DNA of 39,710 nucleotides from Candidatus Eremiobacterota bacterium (GTDB lineage: Bacteria > Vulcanimicrobiota > Vulcanimicrobiia > Vulcanimicrobiales > Vulcanimicrobiaceae): contig JAFAKB010000096.1 of NCBI GenBank assembly GCA_019235885.1, forward strand, positions 1 to 39,710. The letters are read 5' to 3'. How positions within the stretch are numbered: position 1 is the stretch's first letter; the number at the start of each line of letters is the position of its first letter. The notes beneath the pieces are model-generated. The model saw nothing but the letters and a program-made list of their open reading frames with translations, was not told the DNA's origin and ran no database searches. Of the stretch, positions 18,001 to 26,685 are shown in pieces. A program made the translations under genes and the position numbers.

Positions 18001-18542
18001 GGCGAGATGAACACGCCGGGAACCGTCGTGATCGCGGACCAGGCGGTGTTCAGGTTACCGCCGCCACCGACGGCGGAGGCCTTGTCCTGCGTCACGGCGT
18101 TGATCGAGTAGACGTCCGCCGTCGTACCCGGTTTCACCAGTGCGGCCGCCGCGCGCGAAGTCACCGCACCGATGACTTTGAGCTTCTGCGGCTGCGTCAG
18201 CGAGACGTTGATCGTCTGGTCCGCCTGCACCGTCACGCCACTGATCGATGCGGCTTCGCGCGCTGACGTCGCCGGGGTCGAGACCGTGTACGTGTCGGGG
18301 TTCAGCGAGATGAATGAGAAACGCCCGGTCGCGTCGGACGTCGCGGTCGCGGTCTGCGAGGGGCTCGCAGCCGTGACTTTCGCGCCGGAGACGGGCTGGT
18401 TCGACGCCGGATCGACGACGGTCCCTGTGATCGCACCGGTCGTGCCTGCCAGAACGCTTGTCGTTCCCTGGAGCACGAACGCGATGAGCAACAGAACCGC
18501 AACGATCCCTCGCCTCACCGAATGAGGTATTGCCACGGGCAC
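15060..18542 (-). CDS. TonB-dependent-receptor-type outer-membrane protein with N-terminal carboxypeptidase-regulatory-like domain
   Basis: A 1160-residue exported protein. A signal peptide (1-32, GIVAVLLLIAFVLQGTTSVL then A-G) precedes a beta-sandwich carboxypeptidase-regulatory-like domain (about 33-117: GAITGTVVDPASNQPVSGA, DATGRFSFISL, PDTYTV). A plug-like region follows (about 140-270: TISIRGGDYDQIGYELDGIP, QELQVYTGATPANS), then a long barrel region rich in aromatic, alternating strands, with loops containing paired Cys. The C-terminus is EARIKI rather than the usual terminal Phe. The GTG at 18542 has AAGGA five bases upstream. No TonB, ExbB or ExbD gene is in the window and the substrate is unknown. 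It resembles the second receptor at 31517 in layout. Confidence 0.88.
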   Translation of the reverse strand: MPVAIPHSVRRGIVAVLLLIAFVLQGTTSVLAGTTGAITGTVVDPASNQPVSGAKVTAASPSQTATATSDATGRFSFISLNPDTYTVSTPATSAREAASISGVTVQADQTINVSLTQPQKLKVIGAVTSRAAAALVKPGTTADVYSINAVTQDKASAVGGGGNLNTAWSAITTVPGVFISPNQTGYIGAGATISIRGGDYDQIGYELDGIPVNRAFDNYPSGPLSSLGQQELQVYTGATPANSEAEGISGYINQVIRTGTAPASRNLTLAIGTPIFYNKIAFEAGGANPARTFSYYLGAGAYNQDFRYYDQYNGASLQQNWGSPLGACDGVTHFPGCFGPNGQDYTNGGKTPAYALGPYNVAPGGVCCGVTGLQDRDTVANFHFGIPRKDGNRDDVQVLLDINFINNPAYTSTNDQGGAAFLDAIGAAHTYVDGYNFTGQPVGTLLPANYAGGGVTPYLFPQSPGGRPFGVNIEPDRRDAFVNNQGIFKAQYQRNFGTNAFLRVYGYTYYSDWLQTGPQSTQMNYLGYVPSDYELHAHTRGVSAQFSDQLNAQHLLSIQGSYTTSSTLRDNNSGIGKTGAVGWLVSSAAPLSGICYTAAGVATNCISHNNGAPATFSLKQGYNGTVVPADTLGVGGLCGAGACQYLLAENGVAATYNTVTPKFGSFSITDQWKPTDRLNLNLGLRYDSFVFNGSDTTASPARAMWYNAWNLANPTNILVNPGAGQVESYSELQPRLGMTYTVNPSTVLRASYGRYAQAPNSAFEQYNFLQQNSTASLARFGKFGLPTTPGHPVRPEVSNNYDLSYEHSFGRDTSVKFTPFLRKTQDQIQQFFLDQKTNFVSGLNVGRQTSEGVELEVDKGDFSRNGLAGRLSFTYTNSYINYTRLGNGGTIIDGFNTNIAAYNALTKAGGGSPCYTAAGAADPACAAGSIANPYYNAPIQPLMDVNANYPTFDTFPGGIGAGGYESFGAPFVSTLVVQYKHGPLAITPALQFFGGQRYGVPLSTPGIDPTAGCGALPGTTANDPRYRYGAAGGAPYDATTCGGQIAIPDPYTGRFDGVGGFVAPNSILLHTQVTYDVNKRVTLVANFANIINRCWGGTAVGFTVNRACQYTATYGAGAGPQPIGNQFNPGWAIQPFLRAPYDPQFPSYPFNMFFEARIKI

Positions 18543-18689
18543 CTATCCTTTCGAAGGGGTGTGTGGTGGTCGTTCAGTGTCCGCCGAGGCCGCTTGAGGA
18601 ATCCGTGAGAATCCCTTTGCCCGGCCTTGACTCGGACCGGACACTCTTCTGACAGTCCCCGCTAGCTTCCCCTTGTGCCGGGCCGAGCC

Positions 18690-18905
18690 TCAGCGCCGGC
18701 GGCGCTCGACGACGACGATGCTGTGGCCGTCGTGGCGGTCGAGGAAGGCCAGTCCTTCGTCCATCCAGCCGTCGAGGCCGGCGCTCAGGTGGCGCTGGAC
18801 CTCGCGCACCACGTGGCGGCGGTTGTCGAGCCAGTGCAGCTCACCGCGGCTCGTCGCCAGCCAGATCGCCTCTTCACATTCCTCGCATTGGTACCCGTAC
18901 TGCAT
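18690..18905 (-). CDS. Small CxxC protein of unknown function
   Basis: A 71-residue protein starting [17 protein letters not shown]; Cys7 and Cys10 form a C-x-x-C pair that may bind metal or be redox active, but no second pair exists for a complete zinc ribbon. The rest is helical and charged ([32 protein letters not shown]) with a basic tail. It starts 28 bases after the sucD stop on the same strand, so it probably belongs to the sucCD transcript. I do not recognise the family. Codon use matches its neighbours, which supports it as a real gene. Confidence 0.65.
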   Translation of the reverse strand: MQYGYQCEECEEAIWLATSRGELHWLDNRRHVVREVQRHLSAGLDGWMDEGLAFLDRHDGHSIVVVERRRR

Positions 18906-18933
18906 CCGGAATTGGCGCTGCGACGGTGCCGCG

Positions 18934-19815
18934 CTATGCGGGAACCGGCTTGAGGCGCTCCGCCAACAGCTTCGGGATGTCCGAGGGCCGGTCGGCGACC
19001 GGAACGCCGGCCGCGCCGAACGCCTTGACCTTCGACTCCGGCGTCCCGGTGTTACCGGAGATGATCGCGCCGGCGTGGCCGAGCCGCTTTCCCTTCGGCG
19101 CAGAGCGGCCGCCGATGAACGCGACCACCGGTTTGTCGGCGACGTGCGCTTTGACGAACTCCGCGGCGTCTTCTTCGTCCGAGCCGCCGATCTCGCCGGC
19201 GACGACGATCGCCAGCGTCTCGGGGTCGGTCGCGAACGCGCGCAGGCAGTCCACGAAGGTGGTCCCGATGATCGGGTCGCCGCCGATCCCCACGCAGGTG
19301 GACTGGCCGAAACCGGCGCGCGTGAGCCCGTCGACGATCTCGTACGTCAGCGTCCCCGAGCGCGAGATCATCCCGACGTTCCCTTCCTTGAAGACGTGCG
19401 CCGGCATGATCCCGAGCAGCGACGTGCCCGGCGAGATGAGCCCCGGGCAGTTGGGGCCGATGATCCGCATCCCGGGCGTCGTGTTGACGACGCGCAGCAT
19501 GTCGTGCGCGGGGATCCCTTCGGTGATGCAGACCGCGAGCGTGATCCCCGCGTCGTGCGCCTCCCACAGCGCGTCGGCGCCGGCGAACGGCGGGACGAAG
19601 ATGATCGAGTGCGTCGCGCCGGTCGCCTCGACGGCGTCCTTCACCGTGTCGAAGACCGGCTGACCGGTCTCGATCGTCGTGCCGCCCTTGCCGGGCGTCA
19701 CGCCGCCGGCGATCTTCGTCCCGTACGCGAGCATCCGCTGCGTGTGAAACGCGCCCTCGCGCCCCGTGATCCCTTGCACGATCACTTTCGAGTTCTTGTC
19801 CAAGAAGATAGCCAT
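18934..19815 (-). CDS. sucD: Succinyl-CoA synthetase (ADP-forming), alpha subunit
   Basis: With SucC interconverts succinyl-CoA and succinate with nucleotide phosphorylation in the TCA cycle. The 293-residue protein has the CoA-binding Rossmann start [24 protein letters not shown]-type loop ([13 protein letters not shown]), [12 protein letters not shown], and the phosphohistidine loop [12 protein letters not shown]. The length is normal. The ATG at 19815 lies two bases after the sucC stop. Long readings through sucC in this frame are artefacts. Assignment is firm; nucleotide preference is not readable. Confidence 0.96.
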   Translation of the reverse strand: MAIFLDKNSKVIVQGITGREGAFHTQRMLAYGTKIAGGVTPGKGGTTIETGQPVFDTVKDAVEATGATHSIIFVPPFAGADALWEAHDAGITLAVCITEGIPAHDMLRVVNTTPGMRIIGPNCPGLISPGTSLLGIMPAHVFKEGNVGMISRSGTLTYEIVDGLTRAGFGQSTCVGIGGDPIIGTTFVDCLRAFATDPETLAIVVAGEIGGSDEEDAAEFVKAHVADKPVVAFIGGRSAPKGKRLGHAGAIISGNTGTPESKVKAFGAAGVPVADRPSDIPKLLAERLKPVPA

Positions 19816-19817
19816 GA

Positions 19818-20987
19818 TTATTTCGTTCCGTTCGCGAGCGCGACGGCGCGCGCGGCGCCTTCGTCCATCGTCTCGACCGGCACGAAGCCGGCCTCGTCCA
19901 AGATGCGGCGGCCTTCTTCCGCGTTCGTCCCCGTCAGCCGCACGACGAGCGGAACCTCGCGCACGTCGCCGCCCTTGAGCGCTTCGACGATGCCTTTGGC
20001 GACTTGGTCGCCGCGCGTGATCCCGCCGAAGATGTTGATGAACATCGCCTTCACCTTGGGATCGCCGGTGACGAGGTCGTAGCTCTTCTTCACGAGCTCG
20101 GCTTGCGCGCCGCCGCCGATGTCGAGGAAGTTCGCCGCTTCGCCGCCGGCGTTGCGGATCGCGTCCATCGTCCCCATCCCAAGCCCGGCGCCGTTCGCGA
20201 TCACGCCGATCGTCCCGCCGAGCCGCGCGTAGTTCGACATGCCGAGGCCGATCGCTACCGCCGCCGCTTGGTCTTCGTCGGCCGGCGAGCGCTGGTTCCA
20301 CTCCGCGACGTCGGGATGCTTGTAGAGCGCGTTGTCGTCGAGCTCGACCTTCGCGTCGCTCGCGATCACGCGCCCGTCTTTCGTGAGCACGAGCGGGTTG
20401 ATCTCGACCAAGTTGGCGCCGTAGTCCATGAACAGCGCGTAGAGCGCGCCGAGGATCGACGGAAACGCCTTGCGATAGCCGGCGGGAAGCTTCGCGCGAA
20501 AGGCGAGCAGCCGCCCCATGAACGGCGAGTAGCCGATCGCGGGATCGATCCAGTACTTCGAGATCGCGTCGGGATGCGTCTCGGCGACCTCCTCGACGTC
20601 CATCCCGCCCTGCGAGGTGACGATGACGACCGGCTTGCGCGCCGCGCGGTCGATCGTGATCGAGACGTAGGCCTCGCTCGCGATGTCGACCTTCTCCTCG
20701 ACCAGCAGCGAGCGCACTTCCTCGCCGTCGGGATTCTGCACGGACTTGAGCACCTTGCCGATCAGCTCGCGCGCGAACGCCTCGCCCTGCTGCGCGTCGT
20801 CGGCGAACTTGATTCCGCCGGCCTTGCCGCGGCCGCCCATCATCACCTGGCTCTTGAGCACCCACGATCCGGGGTGCGCGGCGACGTACGACGACACTTC
20901 TTTCGGATCGGTGGCGTAGACGCCGTTCGGGGTCGGGATCCCGACGCGCCGGAACAGGTCCTTGCCCTGGTACTCCATCAGCTTCAT
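19818..20987 (-). CDS. sucC: Succinyl-CoA synthetase (ADP-forming), beta subunit
   Basis: ATP-grasp subunit of succinyl-CoA synthetase, 389 residues. It starts [20 protein letters not shown], followed by [39 protein letters not shown] with the Mg2+ site, LDIGGGA and [12 protein letters not shown], all in family order. I chose the ATG at 20987; the ATG three codons later is an alternative and neither has a strong ribosome binding site. The gene is divergent from the exported protein at 21111 across 123 bases. It leads a sucC-sucD-small CxxC gene run. Confidence 0.96.
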   Translation of the reverse strand: MKLMEYQGKDLFRRVGIPTPNGVYATDPKEVSSYVAAHPGSWVLKSQVMMGGRGKAGGIKFADDAQQGEAFARELIGKVLKSVQNPDGEEVRSLLVEEKVDIASEAYVSITIDRAARKPVVIVTSQGGMDVEEVAETHPDAISKYWIDPAIGYSPFMGRLLAFRAKLPAGYRKAFPSILGALYALFMDYGANLVEINPLVLTKDGRVIASDAKVELDDNALYKHPDVAEWNQRSPADEDQAAAVAIGLGMSNYARLGGTIGVIANGAGLGMGTMDAIRNAGGEAANFLDIGGGAQAELVKKSYDLVTGDPKVKAMFINIFGGITRGDQVAKGIVEALKGGDVREVPLVVRLTGTNAEEGRRILDEAGFVPVETMDEGAARAVALANGTK

Positions 20988-21110
20988 GGCGCGCCCAGCG
21001 TTCCGCGCCGCGAAAGTCGAGCCCTGGACGACATTCGTCGCAGCGAGCGACAGGCCACACCGGGACGGCCTGCCGAAAAAGCTCACTGCATCGCTTTGGA
21101 GGTCTTCCTC

Positions 21111-21869
21111 ATGCGCAGCCTGCTTGCTCTCGGCATCGTCATCGCGTTCGCCGTTCCGGCCGCTGCCGCGGCGGCCGACCACCCGATCAAGCCGCTTCGC
21201 ACCCTCGTATACGAGGTGCAGTCGTCGGCACACACGACGCACGAAAAAAAGACCTCCGGCTTTAACGGCGCCTACGGCGGCGGTCCGGGCGGCGCCGCCG
21301 CGATGACGTCCGGAAGCGCAACGGCCGGCGTCGGTCTTGACGGGAACGACTCCGGGACGCTGACGATCGACGTCATCGCCGCGACGCCGGACGGGGGTTT
21401 GGTCGTGGACACCGCGTACGCCGGCCAGCTCAGCAGCCAGCCGAAGATTCGCGTCGCGCTGTATCCGGACGGCCGCCTCAGCGCCGACCCCTCAAAACCG
21501 CTCGGGCCGGAAGCGCTGCACATCCTGCCGCTGCTCGCGCGCGGCTTCGTCGCGAACCGCGACGTCTCGCCGGGCTCGAGCTGGACGATGAGCGCGCCGC
21601 CGCCCGCCAAAGGTTCGACCACGTACCGCGTCAGCGCGCTCGACGGCGACAGGGCGACGATCGCGCTCGAAGGCTCGATCTCGCTCCCCGGCGTCAACGG
21701 CTTCGACGAGACCGACCGCGGCACGACGACGTACGCGACGGACCTGATCTCACCCGTCTCCTACGACGTCAGCGAGCGCATCCACCGCCAGCTCGGCGTC
21801 GACGAGTCGCTGACCACCGACACGCACATGACGGTGACGCTCGTCAGCGACACCTTCGCGAAGAAATAG
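21111..21869 (+). CDS. Exported protein of unknown function
   Basis: A 252-residue protein with a clear Sec signal peptide (MRSLLALGIVIAFAVPAAAA, cleavage near AAADH). The mature part is soluble and beta-rich, with a Gly-rich loop (GAYGGGPGGAAAMTSG, about 52-67), VALYPDGRLSAD, DVSPGSSWTM and TYRVSALDGDRATIALEG. The strand pattern looks like a beta-sandwich such as those found in periplasmic or surface proteins, but I do not recognise a family. GGAGG lies about nine bases before the ATG. Fifteen bases separate it from the DCC gene on the same strand. Confidence 0.82.
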   Translation: MRSLLALGIVIAFAVPAAAAAADHPIKPLRTLVYEVQSSAHTTHEKKTSGFNGAYGGGPGGAAAMTSGSATAGVGLDGNDSGTLTIDVIAATPDGGLVVDTAYAGQLSSQPKIRVALYPDGRLSADPSKPLGPEALHILPLLARGFVANRDVSPGSSWTMSAPPPAKGSTTYRVSALDGDRATIALEGSISLPGVNGFDETDRGTTTYATDLISPVSYDVSERIHRQLGVDESLTTDTHMTVTLVSDTFAKK

Positions 21870-21884
21870 CAGCCGAGCCGCCGG

Positions 21885-22328
21885 GTGTGCGATGCGCGCG
21901 CCGTCGTCTTGTTCGACGGCGTCTGCAACCTGTGCAACGGCGCCGTCCGGTTCATCGCGGCGAACGATCCCGCCGGGCGCTTCGCGTTTCTCTCGCTGCA
22001 GTCGCCGCGCGCGCGGGCGCTGCTCGGCGAGCGTCCTTCGACCGGCTGGGGAGAAGCCGATCCCGCCGAGCCGGACTCCGTCGTGCTGCTGCAGGACGGC
22101 GTGCTGTACGAGCGCAGCGACGCGATTCTGCACGTCGCGCTCGGGCTACGCGCGCCGTGGCCGCTGGCGTTCGCCGCGATCCTCGTCCCGCGCGCGTGGC
22201 GTGACGCGGCCTACCGCTGGATCGCGCGCAACCGCTACCGCTGGTTCGGCCGCACCGAGGCGTGCCAAATTCCCGCGCCGGAGCTGCGCGCGCGCTTTCT
22301 CGACGAGGCGCCGGACGAGCAGCCTTAG
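21885..22328 (+). CDS. DCC-family thiol-disulfide oxidoreductase-like protein (DUF393)
   Basis: A 147-residue protein with the family's defining N-terminal motif VLFDGVCNLCNGAVRFI (Cys-x-x-Cys), then FAFLSLQSPRARALL, DSVVLLQDGVLYERSDA and the C-terminal WIARNRYRWFGR. This fits the DCC/DUF393 family, small thioredoxin-like proteins of uncertain function. It starts with GTG at 21885 without a good ribosome binding site and is probably coupled to the exported protein upstream. Its TAG overlaps the stop of the convergent acyl-CoA dehydrogenase gene by three bases. Confidence 0.88.
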   Translation: MCDARAVVLFDGVCNLCNGAVRFIAANDPAGRFAFLSLQSPRARALLGERPSTGWGEADPAEPDSVVLLQDGVLYERSDAILHVALGLRAPWPLAFAAILVPRAWRDAAYRWIARNRYRWFGRTEACQIPAPELRARFLDEAPDEQP

Positions 22329-23488
22329 GTGAGCCGGCCCAGCAGCCCGCGCGCGATGACCAGCTGCTGGATCTCCGACGTCCCCTCGTAGATCTCGGTG
22401 ATCTTCGCGTCGCGGTAGTAGCGTTCGACGGGGAACTCGGTTGTGTAGCCGTACCCGCCGTGAATTTGCACGGCTTCCGCCGCGTGCTCGCGCGCTTTGG
22501 TCGAAGCGAACAGCTTCGCCTTCGAGGCTTCGGTGACGAACGGCCGCCCCGCGTCGGCGAGCGCCGCCGCACGGTAGACGAGCAGCCGCGCCGCGTCCAG
22601 ATCGGTCGCCATCCGCGCCAGCTTGAACGAGATCCCTTCGAACGCGCCGATCGGCTTGCCGAACGCGGTCCGGTCCTTCGCGAACGCGAGCGACGCGTCG
22701 AGACACGCCGCCAGAATGCCGGTCGCCTGCGCGGCGATTCCGATCCGTCCGGAGGTCAGCGTCATCAGCGCCTGGGTGAACCCCGCGCCTTCGGCGCCGA
22801 GCAGCGCCGCCGCCGGGGCGCGCACGTCGTCGAAGGCGAGGTCGACCGTGTTCGAGGTGTGGATGCCGAGCTTGTCGGTCGTCTTCTCGACCACGACGCC
22901 GGGCAGCGCGGTGTCGACGAGGAACGCGCTGATGCCCTTCGCGCCGGGGCCGCCGGTGCGGAACATCGCCATCACGACCCCAGCGTGCGCGCCGTTGGTG
23001 CACCACTGCTTGCGGCCGTTGAGCACCCAGCCCGCGCCGTCGCGCCGCGCGGTCGAGCGAATCGCCGCTGCGTCGGAGCCCGCGTCGGACTCGGTCAACC
23101 CGAACCCCGCGATGACGTCTTTCGTCGCGAGCGTCTCGAGCCAGGCGTCGCGCTGTTCGGCTGAGCCCAGCATCGCGATGGCGCCGCAGATCATCGAGTG
23201 CACCGAGACGGTCACCGCGGTTCCGGCGTCGACTTTCGCCAGCTCTTCGATCGCGAGCACGTACGAGACGTAGTCCGCGCCGACGCCGCCGTACTGCTCG
23301 GGAACGAGCATCCCCATCAATCCCGCCTCGGTGAGCTTGCCGTACAGCGCGCGCGGGAAGACGTGGTGCTTGTCCCACGCGGCGATGTGCGGCGCGATCT
23401 CGCGCTGCGCGATCTCGGCGGCGACGTCGCCGATCGCGCGCTGGTCGTCGGTCGGCTCGAACGCCGGCGCGGTGCGCTCTTCGATCAC
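22325..23488 (-). CDS. Acyl-CoA dehydrogenase
   Basis: FAD enzyme that introduces a trans-2,3 double bond into acyl-CoA, 387 residues. Motifs in order: VPEQYGGVGADYVSY, GFGLTESDAGSDAA (FAD/substrate loop), WCTNGAHAG, DRTAFGKPIGAFEG, QIHGGYGYTTEFPVERYYRD and ITEIYEGTSEIQQLVIAR, where the Glu of Y-E-G-T is the expected catalytic base, as in short-chain enzymes. The GTG overlaps the stop of the 3-hydroxyacyl-CoA dehydrogenase (GTGA). With thiolase and dehydrogenase upstream it suggests short-chain fatty-acid or butyryl-CoA metabolism. No crotonase is present to complete the cycle. Chain length is inferred. Confidence 0.93.
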   Translation of the reverse strand: MIEERTAPAFEPTDDQRAIGDVAAEIAQREIAPHIAAWDKHHVFPRALYGKLTEAGLMGMLVPEQYGGVGADYVSYVLAIEELAKVDAGTAVTVSVHSMICGAIAMLGSAEQRDAWLETLATKDVIAGFGLTESDAGSDAAAIRSTARRDGAGWVLNGRKQWCTNGAHAGVVMAMFRTGGPGAKGISAFLVDTALPGVVVEKTTDKLGIHTSNTVDLAFDDVRAPAAALLGAEGAGFTQALMTLTSGRIGIAAQATGILAACLDASLAFAKDRTAFGKPIGAFEGISFKLARMATDLDAARLLVYRAAALADAGRPFVTEASKAKLFASTKAREHAAEAVQIHGGYGYTTEFPVERYYRDAKITEIYEGTSEIQQLVIARGLLGRLT

Positions 23489-24369
23489 GTCGTCTGTGCG
23501 GGGACCGCGCGCGCCGCTCCGTTGGACGTGGTCGCGTAGTCGTAGAACCCGCGCCCCGACTTCTTCCCCAGCCAGCCCGCGGCGACGTACTGCTTGAGCA
23601 ACGGACACGGCCGGTACTTCGAGTCGCCGAACCCCTCGTGCAGCACGTTCATGATCGCCAGACACGTGTCGAGCCCGATGAAGTCGGCCAGCGTCAGCGG
23701 TCCCATCGGATGGTTCATCCCGAGCTTCATCACCGTGTCGATCGCCTCGGCTGACGCGACGCCTTCGTAGAGCGCGTAGATCGCCTCGTTGATCATCGGC
23801 AGCAGCACGCGATTGGAGATGAAGCCGGGGAAGTCGCGGACTTCGACCGGCGTCTTGCCGAGCGCGAGCGCGAGGTCGCGCACGAGCGCGAAGGTCGCCT
23901 CGGAGGTCGCGATCCCGCGAATCACCTCGACGAGCTTCATCACCGGCACGGGGTTCATGAAATGCATCCCGACGACGTTCTGCGGCTTCGAGGTCACGGC
24001 GCCGAGGACGGTGATCGAGATCGACGAGGTGTTGGAGGCCAGCACCGCTTCCGGGGGCGTGTTCTCGTCCAAGAACCGGAACAGGTCGAGCTTCAGGTCG
24101 AGCCGTTCGCTGGCCGCCTCGATCGCGAGCTGCACGTCGAGGTCGCGCAGGTGCGGGCGAGCATCGATGTGCGAAAGGATCTCGCCGCGCAGCTCGGCAC
24201 CGATCTTGCCCTTCTCGACGTCGCGCTCGAGGCGCTTGGCGATCGCGTCGATCCCTTTGCGGATCCGCGCCTCGTCGACGTCGTTGAGCAACACCTCGTG
24301 GCCCTTCGCGGCGAGCACCTGCGCGATGCCGCCGCCCATTTGCCCCGCTCCGACAACCAGTACACGCAC
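23485..24369 (-). CDS. hbd: 3-hydroxybutyryl-CoA dehydrogenase
   Basis: NAD(P)-dependent 3-hydroxyacyl-CoA dehydrogenase, 294 residues, the size of the monofunctional Hbd/PaaH type. It starts MRVLVVGAGQMGGGIAQVL (Rossmann loop), then LASNTSSISIT, VVGMHFMNPVPVMKLVEV with the catalytic His, DFPGFISNRVLLPMINEA and GMNHPMGPLTLADFIGLD. The GTG start at 24369 is preceded by GGAGAG. It lies 21 bases after the thiolase gene and overlaps the acyl-CoA dehydrogenase gene. Symbol hbd is used by size and context; the enzyme could prefer other short-chain substrates. Confidence 0.93.
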   Translation of the reverse strand: MRVLVVGAGQMGGGIAQVLAAKGHEVLLNDVDEARIRKGIDAIAKRLERDVEKGKIGAELRGEILSHIDARPHLRDLDVQLAIEAASERLDLKLDLFRFLDENTPPEAVLASNTSSISITVLGAVTSKPQNVVGMHFMNPVPVMKLVEVIRGIATSEATFALVRDLALALGKTPVEVRDFPGFISNRVLLPMINEAIYALYEGVASAEAIDTVMKLGMNHPMGPLTLADFIGLDTCLAIMNVLHEGFGDSKYRPCPLLKQYVAAGWLGKKSGRGFYDYATTSNGAARAVPAQTT

Positions 24370-24390
24370 GAGAACTCTCCTGTCTTCTCG

Positions 24391-25731
24391 CTACGCTACC
24401 CTCACCAGCACCGCGTCACCCTGCCCGCCGCCGCTGCAGATCGCCGCGATGCCGAGCCCGCCGCCGCGCCGCCGTAACTGCTGCACGACCGCGCCGACGA
24501 TGCGCGCGCCCGACGCGCCGATCGGATGGCCGAGCGCGACCGCGCCGCCGCGCACGTTGATGACGTTCGGGTCGAGCCCGAGCCGCGTCGCCGCGGTCAG
24601 CGCGACCGCCGCGAACGCTTCGTTGATCTCCCAGACGTGCACGTCGCCGGCCTTGAGTCCTTGCTGGTCGAGCAGCTTCTGCGCCGCCATCGCCGGGACG
24701 AGCGCGAGGTACGGCGGGTCCCACGCGACCGCGGCGTGATCGACGATCTCCGCCAGCGGCTCGGCGCCGGCCGAGCGCGCATACTCCGCACTCGAGAGAA
24801 CCAGTGCCGCGGCGCCGTCGTTCACGCCCGGCGCGTTGCCGGCGGTGACCGTTCCGCCCGCGTCGATCGGCTTGAGCTTCGCCATCGCCTCGAGCGATGC
24901 GTCGCCGCGCACCGGCTCGTCGCGGTCGACCAGCGTGTGCGGAACGTCGCCGGTGACGTACGGCGAGTACTGCGCGGGATCGGCGACCATGTTCTGCGGC
25001 GGCACGTGATCCCACACCGAGCCGTTGGAGCCCGGGGCGCCGGCCAGCGCCGGAACGCGTGCGCGCGCCGGCTCGGGCAGCGCGTCGACGACGATCTTTC
25101 CCTTCGCTTTGGTCGCGACGCGGATCGGCGCGATCTCGTCGGCGAGGTGACCGGCTTCGTGCGCTTCGTGCGCGCGGCGATGGCTGTTGTACGCGAACTC
25201 GTCCTGCACCGCGCGCGTCACGCCGAGCTCGGCGGCGACGCGCGCGCCCTGCGCGGCCATCGCTTCGTCGAAGTAGTAGTCCCACAGCCCGTCCTGGATC
25301 ATCGCGTCGACGAGCACGCCGTTGCCGTAGCGGTAACCGTTCCGCGCGCCGGGCAGCAGGTACGGCGCGTTCGACATCGACTCCATCCCGCCGGCGACGA
25401 CGACGCGGTTGTCGCCTTCCCCGACGTAGCGCGCGGCATACGTCACGGCGAGCATCCCCGAGGCGCAGACCTTGTTGATCGTCTCGGCGGTGGTCGTCTT
25501 CGCGAGCCCCGCTTTGAACGCGGCTTGGCGCGCCGGCGCCTGACCCGCGCCGGCCTGGATCACCTGGCCCATGATGACGTGCTCGACGTCGGCGGGATCG
25601 ATCCCGGCGCGGACGATCGCGTTGCGGATCGCGTCGGCGCCCAGGGTGGTCGCCGGAAGCGAGGAGAGGGCGCCGCCGAGGCGCCCGAAGGGCGTCCGCG
25701 CGGTGGACAGGACGACGGTACCGGAGTTCAT
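24391..25731 (-). CDS. Acetyl-CoA acetyltransferase (thiolase) with an enlarged loop
   Basis: Condenses two acetyl-CoA or cleaves 3-ketoacyl-CoA. The thiolase catalytic set is complete: Cys89 in INKVCASGMLAV, NEAFAAVAL, GHPIGASGARIVGA with the catalytic His, and ICSGGGQGDAVLV with the second Cys. At 446 residues it is about 50 longer than a typical biosynthetic thiolase. The extra residues fall in the middle, between KAKGKIVVDALPEPA and LEAMAKLKPIDAGGTVTAG, in the loop region rich in Pro and Asp. It starts 42 bases after the CDF gene and leads hbd and the acyl-CoA dehydrogenase. Confidence 0.93.
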   Translation of the reverse strand: MNSGTVVLSTARTPFGRLGGALSSLPATTLGADAIRNAIVRAGIDPADVEHVIMGQVIQAGAGQAPARQAAFKAGLAKTTTAETINKVCASGMLAVTYAARYVGEGDNRVVVAGGMESMSNAPYLLPGARNGYRYGNGVLVDAMIQDGLWDYYFDEAMAAQGARVAAELGVTRAVQDEFAYNSHRRAHEAHEAGHLADEIAPIRVATKAKGKIVVDALPEPARARVPALAGAPGSNGSVWDHVPPQNMVADPAQYSPYVTGDVPHTLVDRDEPVRGDASLEAMAKLKPIDAGGTVTAGNAPGVNDGAAALVLSSAEYARSAGAEPLAEIVDHAAVAWDPPYLALVPAMAAQKLLDQQGLKAGDVHVWEINEAFAAVALTAATRLGLDPNVINVRGGAVALGHPIGASGARIVGAVVQQLRRRGGGLGIAAICSGGGQGDAVLVRVA

Positions 25732-25773
25732 AGCCCTAGGAACTTCGCGGGGCCGGCGGGGGATTCCCGATCC

Positions 25774-26685
25774 TCAGCCGCTCGCCGAACCGACCTGCGT
25801 GCACACGATGGTGGTGTCGGGGTCGCAGCTCTCGCACTCGAACTGGACCGTGACGTGGCTGATTGCGAAGTCGTCCCGCATCGCGGCGTCGATCGAGCGC
25901 AGGATCGCGCTCGCCTCGCTGAGCTTGCGGTCGTCGAGGACGACGTGCGCCGAGAGCGCGTGGTTGCGGGCGCCGATCGTCCAGACGTGCAGGTCGTGGA
26001 CTCCGACGACGCCGCCGACCAACCCGATCCGCGCCCGCACTGCCGGAACCGCGGCGTGGTCGGGGGCGCTTTCCAGCAGGACCGACGCCGCGTTGCGCAC
26101 GACCGCGGCGACCCCGGCCAGGATGATCGCGGCGACGAACAGCGCGAGCGCCGGGTCCAGCCAGCCCGCGCCGGTCAGCCCGATCACGATCCCCCCGGCG
26201 ATCACCGCGACCGCGCCGAGCGCGTCGCCGCCGATGTGGAGCATCGCGGCGCGCACGTTCAAGTCCTCACGGTGGTGATCGCGGGAGAGCGACCAGCCGA
26301 CCACGACGTTCACCGCCAGCCCGATCGCCGCGACTGCGACCATGATCCCGCCGGCCGGAAGCTGCGGGTGGAGCAGCCGCTTGACCGCCTCGACCACGAT
26401 CACCACGGTGATCCCGAGCAGCAGCCCGCCGTTGGCAAGCGCGGCCAGGATCTCGTAGCGCGCGAAGCCATAGGTCTGGCGCTGCGTCGCCGGCTTCTTC
26501 GCCGCGACGGCGGCGGCGAGCGCGATCGCCAGCGCGACCACGTCCATCGTGACGTGCGCGGCGTCCGAGATCAGCGCCAGCGAGCCGGCGCGCACGCCGC
26601 CGGCGAGCTCGAGGACGGCGATGCCGGCGGTCGCGGCGAGCGCGAGCTTCAGCTTCGCCGTCGAGCCGCCGGCGGGCGCGCTCAT
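25774..26685 (-). CDS. Cation diffusion facilitator (CDF) metal exporter
   Basis: Proton-driven exporter of divalent metals such as Zn2+ or Co2+ from the cytoplasm, 303 residues with six membrane segments. Metal-site motifs appear in helices 2 and 5: LISDAAHVTMDVVAL and HIGGDALGAVAV. A cytoplasmic domain (about 205-303) carries GVHDLHVWTIG. The C-terminus ECESCDPD with a later Cys in IVCTQV could add metal contacts. The ATG overlaps the methyltransferase stop (ATGA). No metal-responsive regulator lies nearby, and metal specificity cannot be read. Confidence 0.93.
   Translation of the reverse strand: MSAPAGGSTAKLKLALAATAGIAVLELAGGVRAGSLALISDAAHVTMDVVALAIALAAAVAAKKPATQRQTYGFARYEILAALANGGLLLGITVVIVVEAVKRLLHPQLPAGGIMVAVAAIGLAVNVVVGWSLSRDHHREDLNVRAAMLHIGGDALGAVAVIAGGIVIGLTGAGWLDPALALFVAAIILAGVAAVVRNAASVLLESAPDHAAVPAVRARIGLVGGVVGVHDLHVWTIGARNHALSAHVVLDDRKLSEASAILRSIDAAMRDDFAISHVTVQFECESCDPDTTIVCTQVGSASG

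Noticed and set aside
18934-21060. 708-residue SucD with an N-terminal extension
   Set aside because: The extension is sucC read out of frame; sucD starts at 19815, two bases after the sucC stop.
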